From NCBI GenBank assembly GCA_025358455.1, contig JANYJP010000093.1:1-64000 (forward strand): a stretch of 64,000 bases of DNA, in the 5' to 3' direction. The position numbers were made by a program, and so were the translations under genes. The notes below the pieces were generated by a model, which had not been told where the DNA came from, ran no database searches, and saw only the letters and a program-made list of their open reading frames with translations. The DNA comes from Bacteroidales bacterium (GTDB taxonomy: Bacteria > Bacteroidota > Bacteroidia > Bacteroidales > VadinHA17). This document shows positions 28,220 to 38,886 of this stretch, piece after piece. Position 1 is the stretch's first letter. Every line of letters begins with the position of its first letter.

Positions 28220-30280
28220 ATGAAAAAATACCTATTCCACATTCTCCTCTCAATAGCACTTCTGTTCTCCGGTTGCTCCTCCAATGAGGTGAATACCAAC
28301 TATAAAAGCAACCGGGCTCCATTGCTTAAAAATGCTTACATAAAGCTTCCTCTGGGTGCCGTGAAGCCTCTGGGATGGTTAAAGTCACAGCTTGAAGCTC
28401 AGGCGGCAGGTCTTACCGGAAATATCGATGACTACTGGCCCGATCTTGTCAATTCTTCATGGAGAGGTGGTAACGGTGAAGCCTGGGAGAGAGGTCCATA
28501 TTACCTTGATGGCCTTGTTCCACTGGCATATATTCTGGACGATCCACGTCTTATTGCCAAGGTAAAAACATGGATTGAACCAATCCTTGCAAGCAGCATT
28601 GACTCTGGCTGGTACGGACCAACAAAAAATCATGATCGCTGGCCATTGTCGGTTGCAAATAAGGTGCTTATGCAATACTACGAGGGTAGTGGCGATAAGA
28701 GGGCGCTTGATGTCCTGACAAAATATTTCAGGTATCTTCACGATACCCCACCTGACTGGCCCGATAAAGAATGGCGCGGAGTACGGGCAATGGAAAATGC
28801 TGTGACGGGTTACTGGCTGTACCGACAGACAGGTGAACCATGGATACTGGAAACAATTAAATCAATCCAGAATAACAGCTCTGACTGGACAACCTATTAT
28901 GAAAAGTTCCCATGGGATTCAGCAGCTTCATCTGACAAGAAAATTCCACTCAACTGGGGCCCTGATGGCCTGACAGCCCATGTTGTCAATAATGCAATGG
29001 CTATAAAATATCCGGGACTATGGTATCAGCAATCAAGTGATGAAAGATTTAAAAAGGCAGTTTTCTCAGGAATAAAAAAATACGATCTAAATCATGGTCA
29101 GACAGGAGGCCGGTTTTCAGGCGATGAACATCTTTCAGGAAAGAGTCCGGATCGTGGCGCTGAACTTTGCTCAGTGGTTGAATATATGTTCTCTCTTGAA
29201 GAGCTTTATGCCATCTTCGGAAATAATGCTCTGGCTGACAGGCTGGAGCTTCTTGCTTTTAATTCATTACCCGGAACAACAACTCCTGATATATGGGCAC
29301 ATCAATATGACCAACAGTCAAACCAGGTCCTTGTTTCATCGGCCAAAAGAAACTGGAGCACCAACTTCGAAAATTCTAATATTTACGGGTTCAGTCCAAA
29401 CTTTGGCTGCTGCCTTGCTAACATGCATCAGGGCTGGCCTAAATTTGTTGAAAGTATGTGGATGGCAACTAACGATAATGGTCTTGCAGTTGTTACTTAC
29501 GGGCCATCAGTAGTTAAAGCAAAAGTGGGTAAAGGTAAAGAGGTGACTGTAACAGAGGAGACAGATTATCCTTTTAACGGATCAGTGAAACTTACAATAA
29601 GCAGTAACGCTTCTGTAAGGTTTCCGGTTGACCTGAGAATACCAGGTTGGGCCGATTCTGTTACAATAAAATTCAAGAATAAGACTGTTATTGTCAAAAG
29701 TGTTTCAGAATACAGAATTAATGAAAAATGGAAAAACGGAGATCAGATCGTTATAGGATTACCTATGCAGATACGCGTTGAAAAGAGATACAACAATTCG
29801 CTATCCGTTTTACGCGGACCACTTTACTTTTCTTTAAGGATTGATAAGGAGTACAAAAGTATAAAGATAAAGGATGACAATTTTGGATACAAAGGAAGTG
29901 TAGATTGGGAAATAACCCCGAAAAGCGCGTGGAACTACGGACTTCTGATTGATAGTAAAAATATAATGAGGGGATTGAATATAAAAGTAAATCCAATCGG
30001 GAAATACCCATTTTCTGATAAAGGGGATATGGTATGGATTGCCGATTCGGGGAAATATGTTCATACAACCCTGGAAGCTCCGGTTGTAATAACGGCAAGA
30101 GGTATCAAAATTCCGGAGTGGGTTATGAAAGACAACTCAGCCGACATTCCTCCGCTCAGCCCTGTGAAACCAGAGGGAGATCCGGAAATAATATCTCTGA
30201 TCCCTTACGGATGTGCAAGACTGAGAATCACTGAATTTCCAGTAATGAATATCGTACTTATGGAAGATGTGATGAAGTAA
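28220..30280 (+). CDS. GH127 / DUF1680-like (beta-L-arabinofuranosidase family) lipoprotein or secreted enzyme
   Basis: ALLFSGCSS lipobox, WERGPYYLDGLVPLAYILDD, FGCCLANMHQGWPKF. Confidence 0.85.
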   Translation: MKKYLFHILLSIALLFSGCSSNEVNTNYKSNRAPLLKNAYIKLPLGAVKPLGWLKSQLEAQAAGLTGNIDDYWPDLVNSSWRGGNGEAWERGPYYLDGLVPLAYILDDPRLIAKVKTWIEPILASSIDSGWYGPTKNHDRWPLSVANKVLMQYYEGSGDKRALDVLTKYFRYLHDTPPDWPDKEWRGVRAMENAVTGYWLYRQTGEPWILETIKSIQNNSSDWTTYYEKFPWDSAASSDKKIPLNWGPDGLTAHVVNNAMAIKYPGLWYQQSSDERFKKAVFSGIKKYDLNHGQTGGRFSGDEHLSGKSPDRGAELCSVVEYMFSLEELYAIFGNNALADRLELLAFNSLPGTTTPDIWAHQYDQQSNQVLVSSAKRNWSTNFENSNIYGFSPNFGCCLANMHQGWPKFVESMWMATNDNGLAVVTYGPSVVKAKVGKGKEVTVTEETDYPFNGSVKLTISSNASVRFPVDLRIPGWADSVTIKFKNKTVIVKSVSEYRINEKWKNGDQIVIGLPMQIRVEKRYNNSLSVLRGPLYFSLRIDKEYKSIKIKDDNFGYKGSVDWEITPKSAWNYGLLIDSKNIMRGLNIKVNPIGKYPFSDKGDMVWIADSGKYVHTTLEAPVVITARGIKIPEWVMKDNSADIPPLSPVKPEGDPEIISLIPYGCARLRITEFPVMNIVLMEDVMK

Positions 30281-30355
30281 GAACATTCGAAATCAGAATG
30301 CAGAAGTTTTTACAACTCTTCATTCGCCATTCAGTTGTTCTTCATTATTAGTTCA

Positions 30356-32146
30356 TTAGAGCATGTCTGTTTTGACCTTTAGCCATTTCTTTTCTTCAGA
30401 TGTAAGATAAGGACTGAGTTTATCGTAAACCCCGGAATGATATGAATTGAGCCAGTCTGTTTCCTTCTGATCAAGTAAAGAGGTATCAATAAGTGATTTA
30501 TCGATATAACAAAGCGATACAGTATCAAATTTCAGAAATCTTCCGAAATCAGTTTCTTCGTCTTTGTAACAGATGATAAGGTTTTCAATTCTGATACCGT
30601 ATTCACCTTCCCTGTATATTGCCGGTTCATCAGAAATGAGCATCCCTGGTTCGATGAAAGTTTTTGAGTCGTTGCCTGTACCAGGACTAATACTCTGCGG
30701 GCCTTCATGAACATTAAGACAGAACCCTACGCCATGGCCTGTTCCATGACCATAATTCAGACCCTGCTCCCACAAGGCTTTTCGCGCACTAATGTCCAGC
30801 TGTGAACCTCTGGTTCCTGACGGAAATTTAGCGGATGCAAGACCGATCATACCCTTCAGCACAAGGGTAAAGTCCTTCTTCTGCCCGGCAGTTGGTTTTC
30901 CCAAAGAAATTGTCCGGGTAATATCAGTTGTTCCATCGAGATACTGGCCACCGGAATCAACGAGAAGTATCCCATCCTGACCAATGACAGAATCAGTTTC
31001 AGAAGTTGCTGAGTAATGAGGCATTGCACCATGTTCATTATATGCCGCGATTGTTGAAAAACTTGGTACGAGAAAGTTTTCCTGTTCAGATCTTAGGTGG
31101 TTCAGCATTTCAGTAAGTGATAGTTCTGACATAGGCACTTCATCCAAATTCTGTTCTATCCAGAAAAAAAACTTAGTGAGCGCCACACCATCTTTAACCA
31201 TCACTTTTCCGATGTTTTCAATCTCAACCTTATTCTTGACTGCCTTTAGACGGGCAGGAATACTTACATCTTCAATAATTTTCATTCCGGCGGGGATTGA
31301 ACTAAATAAAGCGGCAGAGGTTGTTCCCGGGGTAATAAGAATTGCTGATTCAGCTGACAATGTTGATAACATTCCGGCAGTTTCTTCATAAGGGAGTATC
31401 ACAATATCCAGTTTATCAAATTCGCGGGCTATTTTCACTGGGATTTTATTTTCGTCAGCAAATAACAGGATCTGTTCTTCACCAACTATTGCGAATGAAA
31501 TCAGCAGCGGACTATATTTAAAATCATTCCCCCTGATATTCAGCAACCACATTATATCATCTGCAGAGGTCAGAAGGTTAAAATTCACCTTCATCCGCTT
31601 CATCTCAACACGCACCTCACTAATCTTTGTTGCACGTTCTTTTCCGCAAAAAGCAAAAAGATGATCAAAAGCAGGAGAGCCTTCAACTGAAGGACGGTCT
31701 GTCCACAATTCGGAAATCAGATCATTTTCAATGTTTATGGAAATATCTTTCCCTTCTGATAACATTTTGAGTTTTCTTAAACTTCCTATTGAGAATGTGC
31801 GTCCGTCAAGGGCAATTTTGCTTCCTGACTTAAGGTTATCAATAATCCATTCCATATAGTCCTTATTATCAGGCAGAACTGGTTTCACAAGGCCAATACC
31901 TGAACCAACAAGCTGGTTCTGAGCCTGAACATAATACCTGGAATCGGTCCATAAGCCTGCAAATGAATCAGTTATAATAACCGTAGCGGCAGATCCTGTA
32001 AATCCGGTCAGCCAGGCAATTATACGCCAGTGATTTGGAACATATTCACCAAGATGGGGATCGGAATTTGGGATAATAAATGCATCTATGCTTTCTGCTT
32101 TCATCGAAGTGCGTATAGATGCAAGCATATTTTCTGTATGGTGCAT
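30356..32146 (-). CDS. Xaa-Pro aminopeptidase (M24 family)
   Basis: LVDSGGQYLDGTTDITRTI, GHGTGHGVGFCLNVHEGPQSI, ISDEPAIYREGEYGIRIENL. Confidence 0.93.
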   Translation of the reverse strand: MHHTENMLASIRTSMKAESIDAFIIPNSDPHLGEYVPNHWRIIAWLTGFTGSAATVIITDSFAGLWTDSRYYVQAQNQLVGSGIGLVKPVLPDNKDYMEWIIDNLKSGSKIALDGRTFSIGSLRKLKMLSEGKDISINIENDLISELWTDRPSVEGSPAFDHLFAFCGKERATKISEVRVEMKRMKVNFNLLTSADDIMWLLNIRGNDFKYSPLLISFAIVGEEQILLFADENKIPVKIAREFDKLDIVILPYEETAGMLSTLSAESAILITPGTTSAALFSSIPAGMKIIEDVSIPARLKAVKNKVEIENIGKVMVKDGVALTKFFFWIEQNLDEVPMSELSLTEMLNHLRSEQENFLVPSFSTIAAYNEHGAMPHYSATSETDSVIGQDGILLVDSGGQYLDGTTDITRTISLGKPTAGQKKDFTLVLKGMIGLASAKFPSGTRGSQLDISARKALWEQGLNYGHGTGHGVGFCLNVHEGPQSISPGTGNDSKTFIEPGMLISDEPAIYREGEYGIRIENLIICYKDEETDFGRFLKFDTVSLCYIDKSLIDTSLLDQKETDWLNSYHSGVYDKLSPYLTSEEKKWLKVKTDML

Positions 32147-32163
32147 ATAAGGGATAATAATAT

Positions 32164-33813
32164 TTAGACCGGCAAGGTAAAAATAAATTTGCTACCACAA
32201 CCTACTTCGCTTTCTACCCAGATTTTGCCGCCATGCTTTAAAATGAAATCCTTACACAGGATAAGTCCGAGTCCTGTACCCTGCTCATCCTGTGTTCCGG
32301 GTGTCGAGATACCACCTTCAATCAAAAATATTTTATTTATGATCTCTTTTTTTATGCCAACACCATTGTCTGTCACTTTTACAAACAATTCATTTTCCCT
32401 TTTTTCAGAAGATAATATAATCTTACCACCCTGTTTTGTAAATTTAATAGCATTCGAAAGAAGATTTCTTAATACTGTACTAATCATAGGTTTATCTGCA
32501 ATAATCATAAAACTTTCAGGGACTTCTAAAGAGATGATTATAGATTTTTGAAGTGCTGAGTCTTTCAGTAAATCCTTTGCTTCAATAATAAGTGGAATGA
32601 TATCAATTTGTTTCCGGTTAAATTCCATTCTTCCGGTCTGTAACTGTGACCATTCAATCAGGTTCTTAAGCAAATCCATTGCCCTCCATGAGGAATCCTT
32701 TATTATGCATGCATATTCCTCTATCTCATTATAATCTTTTCTGTGTACTTTTTCTGACAGAAGATCACTCAAGCCGATAATACTATTGAAGGGGCTTTTA
32801 AGGTCATGGGCAATGATTGAGAAAAATTTATCCTTAGTGTTATTAAGCTCGAGCAACCTTTTTTCACTCTCGACCAGAGCCTCTTCAGCTCTTTTACGGT
32901 CTGTCATGTTGCGTAAATTGCACTGAATGACTTTTGCCTTGTCAACATAATAAACACTACTGACATACTCAACATCAATTGGTCTTCCGTTTTTTGATAC
33001 CAGTGGCATATCATCAAAACGTATATAACCTTTATTCTGCAATTCAACAAAAGCGGCTTTTGAATCGTCAATGTTTTTGAAAATTCCGATTTCCCAGAGT
33101 TCTTTCCCTAAAAACTCTTCATATGTATAGCCCAGCATTTCGATCAGAAAAGGATTAACATCAATAATTTTCCCGTCATTGGCATCAAGTATCAGGATGC
33201 CATCTTTGGCAGATTCAAAAAGCCGGCGATAACGGGTCTCAGAATTTTGCAGCTTTTCATCTGCCTGCTTACGGTCGGTGATATCAATTGTTGTTAACAG
33301 ACATTTGCCGGTGTCCTCGGAAATGATCCCATCAACATGAATAAAGATAGCTTTTTCTCCATATTGTATCAGTCCGACTTCGCAAGTCTGTTTTGAACGG
33401 GTTAGAAATACATCCCTGAAGAAATCATTGAAGACATGAAGTGTTTCATTTGTTACAAAAAGCCGGAAGGTTTTGTTAACCAGTACCGATCGTCCCTTTC
33501 CAAGTGTATTGGCTGCACTCAGGTTTAGCTCGCAGATTGTACAATTACTGTCAAGAATGAAGTAACCTACTGGTGCAAATTCATACAGTTCTGTGAATTT
33601 TTTTGTAGCCATTTCGGCTTTTGCTTCCGCCAGCACCAACTCCTCATACTGCACCTCAAGTTCAATCTGATGCACCTCAAGTTCATGAACAAGTTTAATA
33701 TTGGCGGTTTCTCTTCCTAATGTCTTTTTTACAGTTTCCTTCTTTATCATTTGTTTTTCAGCTTTACGCCGGATGGAAAAGTTTTCGCGCAAATTCTTAA
33801 TCTCTTTTGTCAT
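32164..33813 (-). CDS. PAS-domain sensor histidine kinase
   Basis: Two PAS domains, FFSIIAHDLKSPFNSIIGLSDLL, GTGLGLILCKDFI; 4-bp ATGA-type overlap with the upstream CheB-CheR gene. Confidence 0.92.
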   Translation of the reverse strand: MTKEIKNLRENFSIRRKAEKQMIKKETVKKTLGRETANIKLVHELEVHQIELEVQYEELVLAEAKAEMATKKFTELYEFAPVGYFILDSNCTICELNLSAANTLGKGRSVLVNKTFRLFVTNETLHVFNDFFRDVFLTRSKQTCEVGLIQYGEKAIFIHVDGIISEDTGKCLLTTIDITDRKQADEKLQNSETRYRRLFESAKDGILILDANDGKIIDVNPFLIEMLGYTYEEFLGKELWEIGIFKNIDDSKAAFVELQNKGYIRFDDMPLVSKNGRPIDVEYVSSVYYVDKAKVIQCNLRNMTDRKRAEEALVESEKRLLELNNTKDKFFSIIAHDLKSPFNSIIGLSDLLSEKVHRKDYNEIEEYACIIKDSSWRAMDLLKNLIEWSQLQTGRMEFNRKQIDIIPLIIEAKDLLKDSALQKSIIISLEVPESFMIIADKPMISTVLRNLLSNAIKFTKQGGKIILSSEKRENELFVKVTDNGVGIKKEIINKIFLIEGGISTPGTQDEQGTGLGLILCKDFILKHGGKIWVESEVGCGSKFIFTLPV

Positions 33814-36752
33814 GGCTTTGTAATATTGATTCCAATATTTATTGTTCCCATAAGCACTCCTTTGTCATCTAAAAGTTTATGTGCTGACCATTCAATCTGG
33901 AGGGTATCTCCATTTACTGCTCTAACAATGTTTTTATACCTGTTTGGCAATTTTCCATTGAGCAATTTTGTCATATCAGCCAATACTTGTTTACGTGATG
34001 GTTCCGGGATGAACAGGTCAACATAATTTTTACCTATTACATCGTTTAGTTTATGCCCAAAAAGTTTTTCGGCTTCCGGGTTATACTCGATTATTATTCC
34101 CTCGGATGATAAGCCTATTATTACGCCAGGCACTACAGAAATGAATGATTTAAGCGTCAATTGCGACTCTCGCAGGATCATTTCCTGCTGTTTTGATCTG
34201 GTAATATCTATAAAGGTGATAACCAGCCCATCAATCTTATCATCATTTGTCCGGTAAGGCATAATACGTATACTAAACCATCTTCCATCATGGGTTTCAA
34301 CGGCTTTCTCAAGAATTATAAGAGTATGTAATACTTCACTGGCGTCCCTGTACAAATCGGGATAGTCCAGATCAGTAACCTGATCAGTAAACAACCTGCC
34401 GACATCACTTTGTCTTAATTTGAAAATTTTAGTTGCCTGATGAGTGAACTGACGGATCTTTAGATTTTTATCGAGAAACAGGGTCGCTATTTCGATACTA
34501 CCAAGCAGGTTACTCATATCATTGCTCAATCTAACAGAATCCTCAATTCTATTTTGCAATTCAATATTCACTGTATGTAATTCTTCATTAAGACTCTGCA
34601 TCTCTTCCTTGGACGTTGTGAGCTCTTCGTTGGTTGATTGCAGTTCTTCATTGGTTGATTGTAGCTCCTCATTGGTAGACTTCAATTCTTCCTGGGAAGT
34701 CTGCATCTCTTCACGGAGACTCTGAAGGTCTTCCTTCTTATGCTGCAGGTCAAGCTCCAATTCGGAATGAAATGTTCTTTTTAAACCTTTCCCGGTTTTT
34801 AACTCCGTAGATACATGGTTCACAATTGGTACATCAGCAAAAACTATCAGTATCCTCCCTTTCAGTTGAGGTGGCTTTTCAATTTGCTGAATTGTAACAT
34901 CTGCATATCTGACTTCATTATTTGATCCCATTTTCAGATTGTGTAATACCACCTTATCATAACTCTTAGTTGCTTTATGGAAGACTAAAGGCAACTCATC
35001 GCTCAATCCTTCCCTTGCCATGGCAAAAATGTTCATATTTGCTTTGCCTGCAGCCGGCTCAAGATATTTTCCGGTACTTCCTGTTATATAGAGTATATCT
35101 CCCAGATTTGTTACCAGAACACTGGAAGGTGAAAATTGCTGCAAAAGCAACTGGTCAGTAAAAAATTGGATATTATTAGGAATATTCGCAGGTGTTTGAT
35201 CTTCAACTTTTCCCAATTTATAGCGGGAGAACGAACTTGGAAAGTCATATAATTCCTCTGTTTTGGATGATCCCAAACTACGATAGATTCTTAATTTTGA
35301 GTTAATAACGGAAACCAATTCATTTTGAGTTCCATTGGTTTCAGCACTGCCCAGTAACAATATTCCCCCCGGATTAAGGCTGTAATGGAAAAGGGTCAGA
35401 AGTTTTTTCTGCAGTCCGGCATCCAAATATATCAACAGGTTACGGCAGGAGATAATATCAAGTTTGGTGAAAGGAGGATCTTTAATCACATTTTGAGGGG
35501 CAAATACAACCATGTCGCGTATCTCTTTATTCACACGATACTGATCGTTAACTTTAGTAAAAAATCTACTCAGACGATCCGGAGATACATCAGCAACAAT
35601 ACTTCGGGGATAAATGGCTTTTCTGGCTTTTTCAATTGCAGTGTTGTCAATATCTGTGGCGAATGCCTGCAACAATATATTCTTGCCATGGTTCGCCTTT
35701 TCCATAGCTTCCTTAAAAACCATTGCCAGTGAGAATGCCTCTTCTCCTGTAGAACAACCTGGTATCCAAACCCTGAGAATATATTTCTGCGGCAATTTCT
35801 CAATCAGTGACGGCATTATTTTTTCCTTTATTTCCTCCCACAGCAATGTATCGCGGAAGAAACTTGTGACACCGATCAATAGCTCTTTGAAAAGTATATC
35901 TATCTCATTAGAATTATCCTGTAAATAACGGACATATGATCCTATCTTATTGATTTGGTGAATACCCATGCGCCGTTCAATACGCCGATACACGGTGTTT
36001 TTTTTATATTGCGAGAAGTCGTTACCGGTTTTTGTTCGTAATAGGATTACTATTTTTTCGAGTGAACTTACATCTTTCTCCAATACCAGTTTATTACTTA
36101 AGGGCAGATTCTGCTTACTAATAGCCATCAGTTTTGCCGGAAGTTCATCTGCAGGTGCAACAATATCAATAAGTACATTATCGATGGCAGACCTGGGCAT
36201 ACTATCGAACTTTGCAGAAGTTGGATCCTGTACCATTACTGTTCCTTCTTTTTCTTTTATAGCCGTCAATCCTAAAGTTCCATCAGAACCCATTCCGGAA
36301 AGGATAATCCCGATACTCTTTGCACCAAGGTCGTCAGCCAGTGAACGGAAAAAGAAATCTATTGGTAACCGCAAACCACGTGTTTCAACTGGCACAAACA
36401 AATGAAGAGAGCCATTAAGAACTGACATACTTTTGTTTGCAGGTATTACATACACACAGTTTGGTTTGATTTTCAATCTGTCGGTTACCGTTTGCACTTT
36501 CATTCCTGTAACACGTTGAAGCAGTTCAGTCATAATGCCCTTATGATTTGGATCGAGGTGTTGAATAACAACAAATGCCATTCCGCTGTTCACCGGCATT
36601 TTTGCAAAGAACTGTTCCAATGCCTCCAATCCACCTGCTGATGCACCAATACCGACTATGGGAATTTTACCTGCTGCATTAACAGTGGTTCTCTTCAATT
36701 TTAAATTTTCAGGATCAGCATTTGTAATTTCTGACCTGGGTTGCTTTTTCAT
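33810..36752 (-). CDS. CheB-CheR fusion protein with coiled coil and PAS domains
   Basis: GIGASAGGLEALEQFFAKMP, VWIPGCSTGEEAFSLAMVF, STNEELQSTNEELQSTNEEL coiled coil. Confidence 0.95.
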   Translation of the reverse strand: MKKQPRSEITNADPENLKLKRTTVNAAGKIPIVGIGASAGGLEALEQFFAKMPVNSGMAFVVIQHLDPNHKGIMTELLQRVTGMKVQTVTDRLKIKPNCVYVIPANKSMSVLNGSLHLFVPVETRGLRLPIDFFFRSLADDLGAKSIGIILSGMGSDGTLGLTAIKEKEGTVMVQDPTSAKFDSMPRSAIDNVLIDIVAPADELPAKLMAISKQNLPLSNKLVLEKDVSSLEKIVILLRTKTGNDFSQYKKNTVYRRIERRMGIHQINKIGSYVRYLQDNSNEIDILFKELLIGVTSFFRDTLLWEEIKEKIMPSLIEKLPQKYILRVWIPGCSTGEEAFSLAMVFKEAMEKANHGKNILLQAFATDIDNTAIEKARKAIYPRSIVADVSPDRLSRFFTKVNDQYRVNKEIRDMVVFAPQNVIKDPPFTKLDIISCRNLLIYLDAGLQKKLLTLFHYSLNPGGILLLGSAETNGTQNELVSVINSKLRIYRSLGSSKTEELYDFPSSFSRYKLGKVEDQTPANIPNNIQFFTDQLLLQQFSPSSVLVTNLGDILYITGSTGKYLEPAAGKANMNIFAMAREGLSDELPLVFHKATKSYDKVVLHNLKMGSNNEVRYADVTIQQIEKPPQLKGRILIVFADVPIVNHVSTELKTGKGLKRTFHSELELDLQHKKEDLQSLREEMQTSQEELKSTNEELQSTNEELQSTNEELTTSKEEMQSLNEELHTVNIELQNRIEDSVRLSNDMSNLLGSIEIATLFLDKNLKIRQFTHQATKIFKLRQSDVGRLFTDQVTDLDYPDLYRDASEVLHTLIILEKAVETHDGRWFSIRIMPYRTNDDKIDGLVITFIDITRSKQQEMILRESQLTLKSFISVVPGVIIGLSSEGIIIEYNPEAEKLFGHKLNDVIGKNYVDLFIPEPSRKQVLADMTKLLNGKLPNRYKNIVRAVNGDTLQIEWSAHKLLDDKGVLMGTINIGINITKP

Positions 36753-36828
36753 TATTTTATTAAATTAATGCTGTTCTTTTTACTTTGAACTCAGGTTAAT
36801 GACCTTTTGCTGTTTAAAAAAGCAATGT

Positions 36829-38742
36829 CTACAGGTTTTCTTTAACTATAGATACAAACTTGTTTTTAACAAATGGTTTGGAAATAAATCCCGAACATCC
36901 GGATCTTAGAGCCTCTGCGCCATCATCTGCATACGCTGTCTGCGCAATGATCTTCATATGAGGCCTTTTCTTCAGTATTTGTCTGGTTGCTTCATATCCA
37001 TCCATAAAAGGCATTTTAACGTCCATAAGAACAAGATCAATTATTTGTCCTGATTCAAATGCATCTACAGCTTCAATGCCGTTTGAAGCCCTGATTATCT
37101 TAATATTAAGATCTGATAATAATTCCTTCATCAGATAAAAATTATTATCATCATCTTCAGCAATCAGAACTGATTTCTTGGTGGTAATTATTCCCGTTTC
37201 ATTCCTAATAATTTTCATTTCCAGATTGATTTGGCGATTTGACGGGTTATAAGGAATTGTAAAATAGAAAGTGGTACCTTTTTGTGTTTGAGATGTCAGC
37301 CAGATCTTACCACCCAAAAATTCCACATATGCCCTGGATATGGTAAGCCCAAGACCAGTACCTTCATACTGTCTCGATGTTGAGTTCTCTACCTGGTAAA
37401 AGCGGTCAAAAATCTTTGAATACTGATGTTCAGATATTCCAATGCCCGTATCTGACACAAAAAATTCAATGTTTTCGTTTATCAGTTTGTACCCGAATTC
37501 AATATGTCCATGCTCAGTAAATTTAAATGCATTGCTCAAAAGATTTGATAGAATTTGAGTCAATTTTGAACTATCTGTGTGTATGTCAGCAGCATTAAAA
37601 GAAAGTGAAGTTTCAAGCCTGAATTCAATCTCTTGTTCCGCAGCTTTCAGATTGAATTGTTTAAAGAGGATATTAAGCTGTGCATTCAGGTTAATCTCAT
37701 CCAGATTTGATTTCAATGTACCAACTTCAATATTGGATATTTCAACAATATCATTAACTATGGCAAGTAACTGATCACTGCTCTGTGTAATAATATCAAT
37801 ATAGGAACGCTGGGTTTCCTGAGACAGATCCGGTTCATTTAAAATGGCTGAAAAACCAACTATAGCATTCATCGGAGTACGAATCTCGTGAGAAATATTA
37901 TGCAGAAATGCTGTTTTGAGCCGATCGTTTTCCTCAGCTTTTTCTTTGGCTTTAATTAATTCAATTTCAACAAGTTTTCTTTCCGTGATATCTCTGATAA
38001 TAGTCTGAACAGCAGGTTTTCCCATATATTTAACAGGGAATCCGATAACCTCAACATCAAAAATATCGTTATTAAGATTAATAAACTTCTCCTCAACATA
38101 ATCAAGCGGCTTCCCGGTTTTAATAATTTTTTTTATTCTGTTACGGGCAGTTTCCTTATAATCGGCATGAACGAAAGAAATTATGTCAAGATTCTTAATC
38201 CTCTCCAGGGAATCAACCCCGAGAAATCTTAATGCTGTGGGATTTGCATACAGAATTCCCTCCCGGGAGTACACAATAATTGCATCAGGTGAAAGATCAA
38301 TCATCAACCTGTAGTTCTCTTCACTCTCCCTCATCATTTTTTCTGCAATATCCTTTTGCAGAATTAATCCTCGCTTCTTTATTGCAGATTTAATTGCTTC
38401 ACCCAATCTGGATAGATTCTTTTTTATAATATAGTCATCAGCACCTGCTTTCATGCAATCAACAGCAACTCTTTCATTTATTGAAGCAGTAACCAGAATA
38501 AAAGGTACTGAAGGAGCAATATCATTCCTGATATTCAGAGCATCCATTCCATTATATTCAGGAAGCGAATAACCTGAAATAATAATATCGGGGTTAAAGG
38601 TGCCTAATGCTTCAATATAATCAACTTTCATCTTTACAAGCTTCCTTATAAATTGAATTTTATCACTTTCTATCTGATGCCAGGTAATTTCAGCATCAGA
38701 AATACTTTCTTCAATGAATAGAATCTTTAATTTCTCTTCCAT
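36829..38742 (-). CDS. Hybrid receiver-PAS-histidine kinase-receiver protein
   Basis: N-terminal receiver, FLHNISHEIRTPMNAIVGFS, GTGLGLTISRAYVEFLGG, C-terminal receiver VLMDVKMPFMDGYEATRQI. Confidence 0.93.
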   Translation of the reverse strand: MEEKLKILFIEESISDAEITWHQIESDKIQFIRKLVKMKVDYIEALGTFNPDIIISGYSLPEYNGMDALNIRNDIAPSVPFILVTASINERVAVDCMKAGADDYIIKKNLSRLGEAIKSAIKKRGLILQKDIAEKMMRESEENYRLMIDLSPDAIIVYSREGILYANPTALRFLGVDSLERIKNLDIISFVHADYKETARNRIKKIIKTGKPLDYVEEKFINLNNDIFDVEVIGFPVKYMGKPAVQTIIRDITERKLVEIELIKAKEKAEENDRLKTAFLHNISHEIRTPMNAIVGFSAILNEPDLSQETQRSYIDIITQSSDQLLAIVNDIVEISNIEVGTLKSNLDEINLNAQLNILFKQFNLKAAEQEIEFRLETSLSFNAADIHTDSSKLTQILSNLLSNAFKFTEHGHIEFGYKLINENIEFFVSDTGIGISEHQYSKIFDRFYQVENSTSRQYEGTGLGLTISRAYVEFLGGKIWLTSQTQKGTTFYFTIPYNPSNRQINLEMKIIRNETGIITTKKSVLIAEDDDNNFYLMKELLSDLNIKIIRASNGIEAVDAFESGQIIDLVLMDVKMPFMDGYEATRQILKKRPHMKIIAQTAYADDGAEALRSGCSGFISKPFVKNKFVSIVKENL

Positions 38743-38782
38743 TAATACGTATTAATCAGCTCTATTAATAAATTCCAAAGTG

Positions 38783-38850
38783 TAAAGATACTGACAAGGT
38801 CACGCAGCATTATTACATAATAATGTAACAGAGTTGTATGATTCACACAT
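38783..38850 (-). promoter_or_regulatory. Regulon promoter P1 (hybrid kinase / CheB-CheR operon)
   Basis: Gene orientation: ATGTGTGAATCATACAAC-N12-TTATGTAAT-N21-TATCTTTA; 42 nt between the 18-mer and the -7 box. Confidence 0.75.
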
Positions 38851-38886
38851 TCTGATCCGGGAAGGGAGGTGGTCAATATTAAGGTT

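Noticed and set aside
29094-29513. 139-aa plus-strand ORF inside the GH127-like gene
   Set aside because: Overlaps a well-supported CDS in another frame and has no family features.
34600-34700. Approximately 21-bp DNA tandem repeat in the CheB-CheR gene
   Set aside because: It encodes the STNEELQ coiled-coil heptads that are normal for this fusion family.
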